Source: Adenophora triphylla var. japonica (lineage: Eukaryota > Streptophyta > Magnoliopsida > Asterales > Campanulaceae). From it: DNA of 64,000 nt. Shown here one piece after another: positions 9,280-21,599 of this stretch (positions within the stretch are counted from its first letter, which is position 1; the number at the start of each line of letters is the position of its first letter). The stretch covers positions 186,001 through 250,000 of the forward strand of contig JAFEMH010000924.1 of assembly GCA_022495995.1 (NCBI GenBank), written 5' to 3'. The notes beneath the pieces were generated by a model. That model saw only the letters and a list, made by a program, of their open reading frames with translations. It was not told the origin of the DNA and did not search any database. A program made the translations under genes and the position numbers.

Positions 9280-12200
9280 CTTAAACCCTTTTCATTTCAA
9301 CCTTTACACACCCCAATTATTTGAGAGCATAGGCGTGAGATTCACCGGCGAACACAGCAACCTTCAATTTCCAGTTTTTGGCGAACTTGATTTTCCCGGT
9401 GAAGTAGTATTCTGTTTCGATTCCAACCGTATCTTCAAACTCAGGTATGAAACTTCTTCCTTCTATACATTCCGTTCCTGATTTTGAGTTTTCTAGGGTT
9501 TTTAGAGAGATTTTGAATGTGCCAAGAAAAAAGGACCGCCATTGTTGAAGGTGGAAGCTTTTCTTCACGAATTTTGCTTTCAACTCTCAAAACACTTTGA
9601 ATCTTTGATTTTCTTTGGATTTTGCATGAACTTCCTTGAATATTGAATGAATTCTCCCTTTAATCTTTGATTCCCCTTAGAAATGGCTCGTTCTTGGGAC
9701 CATTCCCCCCGATTCCGTTATGGATATCACACCGGCAATCTGAGAGTTTACCAGAGAGAGAGAGGGGACCTTGGTTGATGCTCACCCTGGACGATATAGG
9801 CAAGAGGTTATGGTTGAACTCGGATGTTCCTCCAATACCCAGATTCTACCAGAATAGATAGGATTGCATCCGATTCCCCCAATATTGTAGCTTTTGAGGA
9901 TAGGGCCGAGATGATGGAGCACATCGAACTGTTCTACCCGGCCTCAGATCGTGAAATTCGCGAGCGTCTGAGTGGTAAGGCTCCCTCCTCGGCCTTATGA
10001 AATGACGAGGAGGGGAATCTCCCTTCCCCGTCCTAAGATCAGCCATTGACGAGGTAACTAACTTTGTCCCCTCGTCTTTATGCAGATATGACGGGAAGAG
10101 AAGGAGAGACCTCCTCGTCCACCCGCATAGTTGACGCCTTCGTGGAAGGTGCCCAAGTTGATGGCCGCATGGTCCGAAGAAGGGAAAGCCGAGGTAAACA
10201 ACGGGAGAGGGCTCCAAAGGCCGGGGACCCCATGCTCGAAAAATTGTATTCCACGTACGGGGTGGACAAAATCGAATATAAGTTAACTTATATGGGCAAA
10301 CTTGAACTTAATACGGAGAAGGAGGAGAGGAGCTTTTACTATAACGAAGACTACGTCCACTTCTACTTCAAACAATTTCAACAGGGGCTCCGTCTTCCTT
10401 TGGACCCTTTTATCAATGAATTTTTGGACGATGTAAGGGCAGTGTCGGCCATGCTAGGAGCCAATGGTACTAGGGTTCTTGTTAGCTTCATTGTCCTTTG
10501 CCGTAGCTTAGGTTATGAGCCGACCATGGGAGCTTTTCGTCATTTCTACCTAGTCAGCTTCGTCAAGGAAAGTTGGCTCCTCGTCATTAGGAGTGCACCC
10601 AAGAAACCAAAGCTGCTTCTCCCCATGTCTAGCAAAGTTGCAGGTTGGGATAACCACGTTATTAGGGTTGAGAGTCGCCAAGGCTGGGAGTTCCAATCTC
10701 CTTGCAAGGATCCAACTTCATCAGGTCCTGTTCAACAATATGAGTGGACCAAGGCTTTGATCAAGCGCTTAGAGGCATTTGCCGAGGTGGGGCTCCTCGA
10801 CTGGAAGGCAATTGAATCTTCTGACCATTTTTATGTCCAGTCAGGATTGATGCCGGGATCGAAGGAAGGGGTGGTTCCTCTTGTCACCGTTAAGAGGGGA
10901 AGACGTTTTAACGATTGGACAGTACACCCTGGCCTCGTATTTCATGAGGATTGTCTGAGGTGTAAGAGCCGTCCCCTTAACCAATGTCTGGAAGAAATAG
11001 ACGTGATTGGATGTAAATATTTAACTCTGATACTTGTAGTTTTTTGCATTATTGTTGACTCTCCTTTTGCTCGTACTTAACCCTCTCTTCCTTGTCTTTG
11101 CAGTTTTGACCCCCGAGGAGGAAACGGAGCTAGCCATGAAGAGACTAAGTCCCATGGAGCTTGTGAAACAGAAGAGGAAACAAAACAAGAAGTCGGGCTT
11201 GGCAGAGAGGAGGTAAGAAGCCAATGCCCGCAACTTGGTGCTAAATGCTCAGGGTGATCAACCCCTTCCCTTCAAACCACACGGGGAGGTGAATGCCGAA
11301 GAGGCAGCGGCTGAGGAGCAGGCTAATCCATCAACTACAGAGGGGCATAGCCTCCATGTTGATGCCGAGGAGGCGGAGACCGAGGAGAACAACCTCGTCC
11401 CTAGGCATTCTGGCTCCAAGAGAGCCCAAGCTGCTAGTACTGAGGAGCCTGCAGCTAAGAGGGCAACCGTTAGTGGGACTTCCAATCCTGAGGCTCCTCC
11501 TCCCTTGACCATCCAAACCGCCAAGACTCAAGCTGATGCCGAGGAGCTTGCACATCGCATGGCGGCAAACGTTCCCCGTCTGAGGGGCCTTCCTCTTCAA
11601 GACAGGAAAAGTCACTTGATGAGGTTGGGCAGAGCTCCTATCCAAAGGGCTATGGATGAGGCTGCTTATGATGCCTTGGTGAAGGAGAAGCCGAGCAGGG
11701 ATAACCTGCTCTGCCGCAAAGGACTTATGCTTGCTGAGGTAGATTTCTCGTACTTTCTGACTAACTTAGTAGATTTTATTTGTGCTTGTTTCCAGGTTTT
11801 AACACAAATTTATTTTCGCAGTCGGCCAGCATTGCGACATATGAGAATGTCTTGGCCAAGGCCCAAGAGAAGCAAGTTACTGAAGCCAAGGCTGCTCTGA
11901 AGACGAGTGAAGCCGAGAAGGCTAGCTTGGCCGAGCTCTTGAAGGCCAAAGAAGCCGAGCTTGAAGCTGCTCAGGCCAAGGTTGAGGCCGAAGTGAAGAG
12001 AGCCGAGGAAGCTTGTAACGACCCTAACCCTAGGCACTATTTTAGTATCATATTATTTGCTTTTAATATTATTATTAATATTATGTGTTCATTTTATATA
12101 TTGATTTCTTATATTAGGATGAGATAATTGGGAAATTAAATAAAGTATTTTGGGAGAAGTATAATAATAGAAATGGGTAAAATAAATAAAATATGGGTAG

Positions 12201-13146
12201 TTAGGCTTTTGATGTGGAAATTGTTGAAAGCCTTAGTTATTGGGAATGGGGGGCCATGCCCTCCCCTTGATTTCCTCCTCCTTTTTCATTATTGTCAACT
12301 CCTTCCCATACTTCTTCTTACTTTTTCCCTCACCCTTCATTATTAACCTCCCCATCTCTTATTCTTCATCTTCCTCCTTCCAAAAATATCCATGGGAACT
12401 CATTTCAAAAGGCCATCTCTTCCAAGCTACTTGTAAGCTCAATCCTCCTCCATTTTAAGATCCGGGTGTACTTCCATGTTCATAGAGGCAAGGGGAATAC
12501 ATCAAGCTAGACAAATCTTGGTTTCATCTCATATTACTAAGTAAGTTATTATGACTTCCTTCTAAATATTGTCATTTTATGTGCTAATGAATGCTTTGAT
12601 GAAAGAAAAGGATTTTGGAAATTTTAAATGATGTTATTTATGTAAAATGGATTATTTAAGGTTGACTTGATTTTAGTTATGAGATGGGGGCCTAAGTTGG
12701 AAGAATGAGGGTACAATGAGAGTAAGAGTTTAATGTCTTGAATGGGTTTATCATAATCTTCACTTCTATTTAATGATTCATGAACTATTTGGTGTTGTAT
12801 TGTGATTAAAATGATTATTTGATGCTTTGGGAACCTTCTTGGAGATGAGGAAATGAATAATGTTTGGAAAGATGTTGTTGTTCATAAAAGTTGAGTAAGA
12901 ATGTAAGGAAATGGGTTGAGTTGAACTTAGAGGGTGAATTTTGAAATGTGGTAGTGAAATGGGTGGAAAATCAAGTGTTAAATGACCTAGGTTTAAGTTA
13001 GGTTAAATTGGGTTGAAATGAGTTGGAATGATGTAGTAAACATTTGGGACTTCCTTCATGAGCACCTAAGATGAGAAAGATTGATAAAAGGAAAAGAACA
13101 TAGGAAAAAGGGGGTTTGAAATCTGGGCAAGGCTGAAAAGGGGCTT

Positions 13147-13324
13147 GGGCGGTCGCCCATGTTGGGCTTGAGCGGCCGCCCATGCCAGCAGAACTTAGGC
13201 TTCCTTTGAAATCCTCCTTTGGGCGGTCGCCCAAGATGTCTTGTGCGGTCGCCCATGTTTACAGCAATTGTTACCCTTTTAATTTTCTTGGGCGGTCACC
13301 CAAGTGACATGGGCGGTCGCCCAT
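13147..13324. repeat. Cluster of GGGCGGTCGCCCA palindromes
   Basis: Six near-palindromic copies (GGGCGGTCGCCC, GAGCGGCCGCCC, GTGCGGTCGCCC, GGGCGGTCACCC variants), each followed by ATG or AAG, are separated by 10-30 bp of ordinary AT-richer DNA. The right LTR has the same cluster at 18943-19104 with one copy disrupted. They are far more GC-rich than the surrounding LTR. Confidence 0.9.
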
Positions 13325-13689
13325 GTCACCAGAATTTCACCAGTTTCCTTTCTTGCTGAATTTTAACCACAACCACTAAGTATGATTCCTAACCTTTTCA
13401 AAGTAGTGAAACCTAATCTACTTCGGATAGGAATTAACCCTTTTTAACCTAAGTTAAGGTAGAATGCATTAGCTAGGCCATGATGTCTTATTTGGTCAAA
13501 ATGAAATTGTGGGAAGTAGGTCTTGCACCTTTATTAATAATATTCAAGGTTGAGTAATAACTTTGTAAGAATGGTTTATGGTTTAGGTTGGCCTTACTTG
13601 CTCCCATACCTTGGTGATTAGTTGAACAGTGTAGAGACTATAATCACACTATTGTGTTGGTTAGGAATATATATGTGTTACATCAATAT

Positions 13690-13910
13690 ATTGTATCCCA
13701 ATTGTGGATTATTTGGTATATGGTTGTATTGTATCCCAGTTGTGGATTATCTGACATGTTGCTCGTATTGTATCCCAATTGTGGATTATTTGGTATATGG
13801 TTGTATGGTATCCCATGGATTATACCGTATGTTGCGTATTGTATCCCAATTGTGGATTATCTGGCATGTTGATTATATTGCATCCCGGTGTGGATTATGT
13901 GGTTATATTG
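13690..13910. repeat. Tandem repeat of about 37 bp in the LTR
   Basis: Five to six units built on ATTGTATCCCAATTGTGGAT, followed by TATTTGGTATATGG or TATCTGGCATGTTG, alternate along the array. The same array is at 19470-19692 in the right LTR, where the fourth unit is intact while the left copy has lost several bases. Confidence 0.88.
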
Positions 13911-15067
13911 TTACCTTAACTGAATTCATATTCATTGATGGTATTATGCATAGTGTATTAAATGGTTGTTGCACTATGGTATGGATTAGCATGAGTATAC
14001 ATTACCATGTTGTTATATTATTATCCCTTTTCGTGGATTATATTTCAAGTATCTATTATGTGCTTGAACGTGTTGATATTCGGGGGTATAATGGAATTCA
14101 ATCAATTATGGATTTGTTCTATAAGTGATTGAAGGTTCATCATACACAGGACCGTTCCTCTCGTGGCCACAGAGTGGGTTGTGCAAGCTACCGTATTGAG
14201 CCAAAAGCCTTTACGATTATGCTGCGATTTGGTGTACCGGTGGAATGCTACGTATGAAGCCAAAAGCTTTACAAGAGCGATGATATTATATGATACTACG
14301 AATAAGGGTCATATAAGTATCCTATTTTCTTATATGGATCTCTGGGGTATGAGACCTATAAGCGGTGAATGTGCATGGGGGCAATTCACCAAAGAGCGGA
14401 GTTTTACTCCCACGTTGTACGACTTATTGTTCGGAACGGGAAAGGTAAAATGAGGTAACGTAATGTGTTTACCGCTTTCATAAGGTGTTATGTGTTACCA
14501 TGCTACGTGTTGCATATTGTTTGGCATCTTCTTTGCATTCATAATAGCTTATTGAGATTTATTCTCACCCCTTCCCTTTTGCTTTAGATTGTCTTGAGAC
14601 AGTGGCTGAACCGGTGAGGCCGGGGGAAAGAGTTGGACTCTTGCTTTTGGGACTTAACAGGATAGGTATATGAGTGGGTTGTCGGGAGTCATATTTAAGT
14701 ATTACTCTTTTATAAGTTGTAAGGAAAACTCTTTTGTCAAACAATGTTAACTAGGATTTTCAATGTAATTAATCAAGTATGGTTATTAAAGTATTTGTTT
14801 AAATTCCTCCAAGTGGAGATATTATTATTTGATTTTGTTTATGGAAAATTTAGAATTTGTTTTTATGTAAAGGCAAATAAAAGTTTTAAAAATATAATAT
14901 GGGTTTTCTTAGTTTGAGCTTCTCAAGCTCGGGACACGCGTTAGGTCCCGGGTTGGGGTGCTTACAGTTGGTATCAGAGCTTAGTTTAGAGGTCAAGGGT
15001 AGATGTCTAAACTAAAGGGGAATGTGTGGTAATTAACGCCGAGTGTTTAATGCAGGAGTTGGTTCTA

Positions 15068-16153
15068 ATGGCCGGAAGTAATGATGATCAGCGAAAAGTT
15101 CTAGAAATTGAAGGAGATATGGGTATAGGTGGAATTCAGAATGAAGAGATGATGAAGTTATTCAGGATGTTTGTACATAATATGGAAACTAGAGGATCAG
15201 TTCCGAATCAACCTGAGGAATGTAAAAGTGATGGATTGGAAAGATTTGTGAAGATGAACCCACCGAGCTTTAACGGAGATCCGAATCCGTTAAAGGCAGA
15301 AAAATGGTTAGCCGAAATGAATAGGATTTTCGAGGTTATAGAAAGTCCCAATGAAGAGAAAGTTAGGTATGCCGTTTTCAAGCTTGAAGGTCCAGCTGAT
15401 CAGTGGTGGCAGATTTTGAAAGGAAATTGAGAGCGGGATCACACGCCCCAGACTTGGGATAATTTCACCAAACAGTTCGAGGATTATTTCATTTCAATGG
15501 TTACAAGGGACAAGAAGGAAATCGAATTCTTAGGACTAGAACAAGGGGACATGACAGTGAATCAGTATTCAGTCAGGTTTGAGGAATTAGCTAAGTGTTG
15601 CCCTCATTTGGTACCGCATGAAGCGAGAAGAGTTCATAGGTTTATAAAAGGTTTGAGGATTGAGTTTAGGAAGAAATTAGTGATTGATAGCTTCACCAAT
15701 TATCGATACCATAGAGAGAGCTTATAAGAGCGAGAATAGCATTGAGGAAATTAGTGGAAAATCGGAAGGTGGGATTGGAAATAAGCCAAAGTATCTAGGA
15801 CAAGGATCCAAAATCATTAGAGGACAGCCAAGGACTTTAACTTCAGGAAGTGCGAGAGGGGAATTTGTGGTAGCTTCTTCGTCTAGGCCAATATCCAAAC
15901 AAGATGGGATAATTTGTAAATATTGCAAGAAGATGGGTCATTCGAGGACAAGTGTTGGAGTAAGCAAGGGAAATGCTTGAATTGTGGAGCAACGGGACAC
16001 TTTAGGAGGAATTGCCCAAGGTTGCGGCTGGGACGAGCTTTAAGCGGCGGTCACCGGGTGGACGACAAAGATGTGGTACCAAAAGAGATAACGAAGGGGA
16101 ACCGAAAGAGAAGGTCTCGTGATCGAGTGTGTGTTTCGGGTCCAGAGAGATAA
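15068..16153 (+). pseudogene. Gag of the nested Gypsy element
   Basis: The capsid-type retrotransposon gag region is recognisable from FNGDPNPLKAEKWLAEMNRI and LEGPADQWWQIL (residues about 75-120) and TVNQYSVRFEELAKCCPHLV. Two CCHC zinc knuckles follow: CKYCKKMGHS and CLNCGATGHFRRNC. A TGA at 15428-15430 interrupts the first segment, and frame changes near 15700 and 15945 break the rest, so it encodes no full-length Gag. The start MAGSNDDQ at 15068 follows the primer-binding site by about 90 bp. Confidence 0.82.
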
Positions 16154-17799
16154 ATTCCTCAGAGTCACTAGAGGTAAATTCCCTGTCTCGAAGTAGGAGT
16201 CATATTTTATAGATCTTGTTTCATATCATTATGTGTGGCATAGCATGTTGCTTCTATGTGGCATACATTACTTGAGAAATTATTTTATTGTTAGAGGATT
16301 CTGCTCTTATGAGAGAATACCTCGAATCTCCTTTAGTTTACCACGATGGTGATGTGGTTATGGCCGAAAGGTGTATTGCCGATTGATTTGGTATTATTAT
16401 CAATTTATGATTTTTAGATATACTTGACCTGGAGGGTTAAGTAGTTGTTGTGCATTGGTAGACTATCACAAGAAGTGAGTCTTCTTTTCTGTGCCTAAAT
16501 TGTTTACATTGGTAATTGATTCAGATGAACCTTTATGAGATACTCTTGTTATATAAGCATTAAAGACAGAAAGTTTTGGTTAAAAGTGTGAATGATATTA
16601 GTATGTGTTAGACTTGCATAAGAAGTCTTTTCAGAAATTTTACGTGTTAGTTGTGAGTAGATGGTAATTGTGTTTCCATCAAGATATATCATGTGTTGAT
16701 TCTAAGTATGATAATCAGAATTTTAATCCTTATTTTGTTGGCTTTATGGCAATTATGATTGATGACCTCTTTGTTTATTTAAAGTTACGAGAGGATCATG
16801 AAGATAATTTGTGAGTTGTGTTATTTACCTTTAGTGGAAATTCATCGTTTGAGAAGTTTAGTAAATGTGAGTTGGCTCGCAAGGATTTTATATTTTGGGT
16901 TATATAGTCTTGAGTTTGAAGGTTATCATGGATCTTACAAGGATTGAGTCCGTGATCTTTGGGTTGGCAAGTATTATCGAAGGAATTTTTAAGGAGTTCT
17001 TGAGAATTGAACAATCGTTGCTTTAGTTAACTCTAATGGATGTATAAATGGTGTAGGATGTAATCAGGATAAATCATATTGATAGAATTGGAGAATAGAT
17101 TGGCTATAGATCCAATCCTTACCTTACCTAATGAATATGAGGACTTTGTGAAATTCTAAGTGCGTAATAAGGAGAATTAGGTTGTGATATTATGAGAATT
17201 GGGAAAGTAATAGCGTATGCTTCGAGGATGTTGACTTAGATAAAGTGGAATTTTCATACACCCTACCGAGAGTGGTTACAATTGTTCTTCGTTAGTTAAG
17301 GGGAACCTTATCTTTTGAAGATTCCTTTTGGGATTGTCACAGATACTAAGAGTGGGAAGATTTAGTTAGTCGAAAGGGAGAGATTAGAATACTATTCAGA
17401 TTCTTGAGGAATATGTTATGTGTGTGATGGATCTCCTCTCAAACTCGGGAATTTTAATTAACCTTAGCGATTGTGGATAATAGCAGTTTTAGTTTAGCAT
17501 TTAAGTGGTACTGTGTGAAGCTTGGTATGGAAAAATCATTTGTATGATCCTTCGTACGTATGGAGTTCTTCAGTTAAGAATGATTTGGTTGAATTGACTT
17601 ATGTGGAGAAATTATTGAGAGTTATTAGAATCGAAATTCCGGGATTTAATTCTAGAATACTTAGGTAGTGAGAATGTACAGAAAAATCATGACATTGAGG
17701 AAACTGTTTGAAGATTGTAATTCAAAATGCTTGGGAGAGTAATCTTTGTTATTGATCCTTAAGGTAAGTCTTTTAAAAATTCGGGACGAATTTTCTTTA
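16154..17799 (+). pseudogene. Decayed pol remnant
   Basis: No long frame remains. Around 17200-17240 the plus strand reads GKVIAYASRM, a stretch typical of the RT-RNase H region of Gypsy pol, followed by further RNase H-like scraps containing stops. The polymerase has been lost by internal deletion and mutation, so any mobility would have depended on a related autonomous element. Confidence 0.6.
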
Positions 17800-17811
17800 A
17801 GGGGGAGTGAG

Positions 17812-20755
17812 TGTAACGACCCTAACCCTAGGCACTATTTTAGCATCATATTATTTGCTTTTAATATTATTATTAATATTATGTGTTCATTTTATATATT
17901 GATTTCTTATATTAGGATGAGATAATTGAGAAATTAAATAAAGTATTTTGGGAGAAGTATAATAATAGAAATGGGTAAAATAAATAAAATATGGGTAGTT
18001 AGGCTTTTGATGTGGAAATTGTTGAAAGCCTTAGTTATTGGGAATGGGGGGCCATGCCCTCCCCTTGATTTCCTTCTCCTTTTTCATTATTGTCAACTCC
18101 TTCCCATACTTCTTCTTACTTTTTCCCTCACCCTTCATTATTAACCTCCCCATCTCTTATTCTTCATCTTCCTCCTTCCAAAAATATCCATGGGAACTCA
18201 TTTCAAAAGGCCATCTCTTCCAAGCTACTTGTAAGCTCAATCCTCCTCCATTTTAAGATCCGGGTGTACTTCCATGTTCGTAGAGGCAAGGGGAATACAT
18301 CAAGCTAGACAAATCTTGGTTTCATCTCATATTACTAAGTAAGTTATTATGACTTCCTTCTAAATATTGTCATTTTATGTGCTAATGAATGCTTTGATGA
18401 AAGAAAAGGATTTTGGAAATTTTAAATGATGTTATTTATGTAAAATGGATTATTTAAGGTTGACTTGATTTTAGTTATGAGATGGGGGCCTAAGTTGGAA
18501 GAATGAGGGTACAATGAGAGTAAGAGTTTAATGTCTTGAATGGGTTTATCATAATCTTCACTTCTATTTAATGATTCATGAACTATTTGGTGTTGTATTG
18601 TGATTAAAATGATTATTTGATGCTTTGGGAACCTTCTTGGAGATGAGGAAATGAATAATGTTTGGAAAGATGTTGTTGTTCATAAAAGTTGAGTAAGAAT
18701 GTAAGGAAATGGGTTGAGTTGAACTTAGGGTGAATTTTGAAATGTGGTAGTGAAATGGGTGGAAAATCAAGTGTTAAATGACCTAGGTTTAAGTTAGGTT
18801 AAATTGGGTTGAAATGAGTTGGAATGATGTAGTAAACATTTGGGACTTCCTTCATGAGCACCTAAGATGAGAAAGATTGATAAAAGGAAAAGAACATAGG
18901 AAAAAGGGGGTTTGAAATCTGGGCAAGGCTGAAAAGGGGCTTGGGCGGTCGCCCATGTTGGGCTTGAGCGGCCGCCCATGCCCGGCACTTAGGCTTCCTT
19001 TGAAATCCTCCGCCCATGTCTTGTGCGGTCGCCCATGTTTACAGCAATTGTTACCCTTTTAATTTTCTTGGGCGGTCGCCCAAGTGACATGGGCGGTCGC
19101 CCATGTCACCAGAATTTCACCAGTTTCCTTTCTTGCTGAATTTTAACCACAACCACTAAGTATGATTCCTAACCTTTTCAAAGTAGTGAAACCTAATCTA
19201 CTTCGGATAGGAATTAACCCTTTTTAACCTAAGTTAAGGTAGAATGCCTTAGCTAGGCCATGATGTCTTATTTGGTCAAAATGAAATTGTGGGAAGTAGG
19301 TCTTGCACCTTTATTAATAATATTCAAGGTTGAGTAATAACTTTGTAAGAATGGTTTATGGTTTAGGTTGGCCTTACTTGCTCCCATACCTTGGTGATTA
19401 GTTGAACACTGTAGAGACTATAATCACACTATTGTGTTGGTTAGGAATATATATGTGTTACATCAATATATTGTATCCCAATTGTGGATTATTTGGTATA
19501 TGGTTGTATTGTATCCCAGTTGTGGATTATCTGGCATGTTGCTCGTATTGTATCCCAATTATGGATTATTTGGTATATGGTTGTATGGTATCCCAGTTGT
19601 GGATTATCTGGCATGTTGCTCGTATTGTATCCCAATTGTGGATTATCTGGCATGTTGATTATATTGCATCCCGGTGTGGATTATGTGGTTATATTGTTAC
19701 CTTAACTGAATTCATATTCATTGATGGTATTATGCATAGTGTATTAAATGGTTGTTGCACTATGGTATGGATTAGCATGAGTATACATTACCATGTTGTT
19801 ATATTATTATCCCTTTTCGTGGATTATATTTCAAGTATCTATTATGTGCTTGAACGTGTTGATATTCGGGGGTATAATGGAATTCAATCAATTATGGATT
19901 TGTTCTATAAGTGATTGAAGGTTCATCATACCTGGGACCGTTCCCCTCTGTGGCCACAGAGTGGGCTGTGCAAGCTACTGTATTGAGCCAAAAGCCTTTA
20001 CGGTTATGCTGCGATTTGGTGTACCGGTGGAATGCTCTGTATGAAGCCAAAAGCTTTACAGTAGCGATGATATTATATGATACTCTGAATAAGGGTCATA
20101 TAAGTATCCTATTTTCTTATATGGATCTCTGGGGTATGAGACCTATAAGCGGTGAATGTGCATGGGGGCAATTCACCAAAGAGCGGAGTTTTACTCCCAC
20201 GTTGTACGACTTATTGTTCAGACGGGAAAGGTAAAATGAGGTAACGTAATGTGTTTACCGCTTTCATAAGGTGTTATGTGTTACCATGCTACGTGTTGCA
20301 TATTGTTTGGCATCTTGCTGCATTCATAATAGCTTATTGAGATTTATTCTCACCCCTTCCCTTTTACTGCTTTAGATTGTGCTGAGACAGGTGACCTGAA
20401 CCAGTGAGGCCGGGAAAAGAGTTGGACTCTTGCTTTTGGGACTTAACAGGATAGGTATATGAGTGGGTTGTCGGGAGTCATATTTAAGTATTACTCTTTT
20501 ATAAGTTGTAAGGAAAACTCTTTTGTCAAACAATGTTAACTAGGATTTTCAATGTAATTAATCAAGTATGGTTATTAAAGTATTTGTTTAAATTCCTCCA
20601 AGTGGAGATATTATTATTTGATTTTGTTTATGAAAAATTTAGAATTTGTTTTCTTGTAAAGGCAAATAAAAGTTTTAAAAATATAATATGGGTTTTCTTA
20701 GTTTGAGCTTCTCAAGCTCGGGACACGCGTTAGGTCCCGGGTTGGGGTGCTCACA
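17812..20755 (+). repeat. Right LTR of the nested Gypsy element
   Basis: It is 2,944 bp and collinear with 12014-14966, preceded by the polypurine tract at 17799-17811. It retains CTG or CAG at many positions between 19900 and 20410 where the left copy reads ACG, CGT or similar. Confidence 0.93.
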
Positions 20756-21599
20756 AAGCTCGTGCTCAGGCCAAGGATGCCAGAGATAAATCCGAGGAAC
20801 AACTCCGGCTAAAAAATGCTGAGGTGGAGGAGGCGAAGAAGGCCAAGGCTGAGGTCCAAACGAGGTCCGAGGAGGTCGAAGCCAAATGCCGAGGGTTCGA
20901 AGCTACTCTTTCTTCTAAGGAAGAGGAAGCTGTGACCCGATTTAAAGAGAGTCAGGCTTTCAAGGACGCCATGATGGCCAGCTCGGCCTTTCAAGATGCC
21001 GTGGATGAGAAAACGGCAACCATGTTCGAGGACGGGTATCTCCACCTTGCCCGTAGCATCCTGGCTGACCCCTCCACCGGTTTGGACATTAACAAGGTGG
21101 CCATGCTGATTTGCCAGGATCAGTATGACGAGGAAGTTAGGGCTCTCCATCACTTGGTTCCATTCTCTGAGTATAACTTGGAAGTAATGGCCGAGAAAGA
21201 TGCCCAGGCGTGCCGAGAAGTGTGGAAGCCAGCCCCTGTCGTCCCCGGCAATATCAAGGCCTTGGTGGAGGCGATCCAGGATGAGGGAGAGCCCGAAGAC
21301 ATGGATGCCGAGGTCGGGGGAGGAGAGGCCGAGAAGACTGATGCCCATACTGACCAAACTGTTCTTCCTCCCCCTGGCTCTATTACTGAGGAGTGGCTTG
21401 AAAAGCCTTTTGATGATGGCAAGCAAACTTAGATAGGATTTTTCTTTTCCTTTCTTTGCTTTTTTGTAACAGACGGTAGGATTTGTAATTTTCTTTGAAT
21501 ATCAATGAAAGAATCCTGTTGTCATTATTCATGTTGTTTCAATGAATTGTTTGTGCTTCTGTACGCTAGGTATAGGCCCCAGATTTGTGAAGGTGGGAT

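Larger units (their letters stand above)
12014..14966 (+). repeat. Left LTR of the nested Gypsy element
   Basis: It is 2,953 bp and collinear with 17812-20755. Inside are a GGGCGGTCGCCCA cluster (13147-13324) and a tandem repeat of about 37 bp (13690-13910). Divergence from the right LTR is uneven: low from 12014 to about 13700, high from about 13800 to 14660. Confidence 0.93.
12014..20755 (+). mobile_element. Nested Ty3/Gypsy element with 2.9-kb LTRs, pol decayed
   Basis: AAGCT is duplicated at 12009-12013 and 20756-20760, exactly inside exon 4 of the antisense gene. LTRs are at 12014-14966 and 17812-20755. They begin TGTAACGACCCTAACCC and end with TTACA (left) or TCACA (right). A primer-binding site TGGTATCAGAGC lies at 14969-14980 and a polypurine tract AAGGGGGAGTGAG precedes the right LTR. 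The internal region is only 2.85 kb: a broken gag, then pol remnants. The LTR opening TGTAACGACCC and two-knuckle gag recall chromovirus-type Gypsy elements (Tekay/Del-like), which is a tentative assignment. Confidence 0.93.
9683..21432 (+). pseudogene. Antisense gene of the Tat element (putative gypsy-type/Transposase_28-like protein), split by a nested insertion
   Basis: This spliced gene runs opposite to gag-pol. Exons: 1 about 9683-9974 (starts MARSWDHSPRFRYG, with a frameshift near 9750), 2 at 10086-11012, 3 at 11104-11738, and 4 at 11822-12013 continuing at 20761-21432 after the nested element. Introns 9975-10085, 11013-11103 and 11739-11821 obey GT-AG and join in phase 1, 1 and 0. Exon 2 holds a domain with GLRLPLDPFINEFLDD and FIVLCRSLGYEP that recalls the 'putative gypsy type transposon' domain (PF04195). 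Exon 3 is acidic and Pro/Ala-rich; exon 4 is a long Lys/Glu/Ala coiled coil. An in-frame TAA at 11214 and the nested insertion disable it. A T-rich stretch and AATGAAAG follow the stop. The function is unknown. Confidence 0.75.

Noticed and set aside
12240..12510. Two overlapping 72-codon frames in the LTR
   Set aside because: They are identical in both LTRs because the LTRs are copies, with no codon-like substitution pattern. They are T/C-rich leader sequence.
14163..14453. 96-codon open frame in the nested Gypsy LTR (and its counterpart at 19911-20234)
   Set aside because: It lies wholly inside an LTR, resembles no protein and differs by frame-breaking changes between the two LTRs.
20809..21426. 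205-codon minus-strand frame
   Set aside because: It is the shadow of the coiled-coil exon of the antisense gene on the plus strand.
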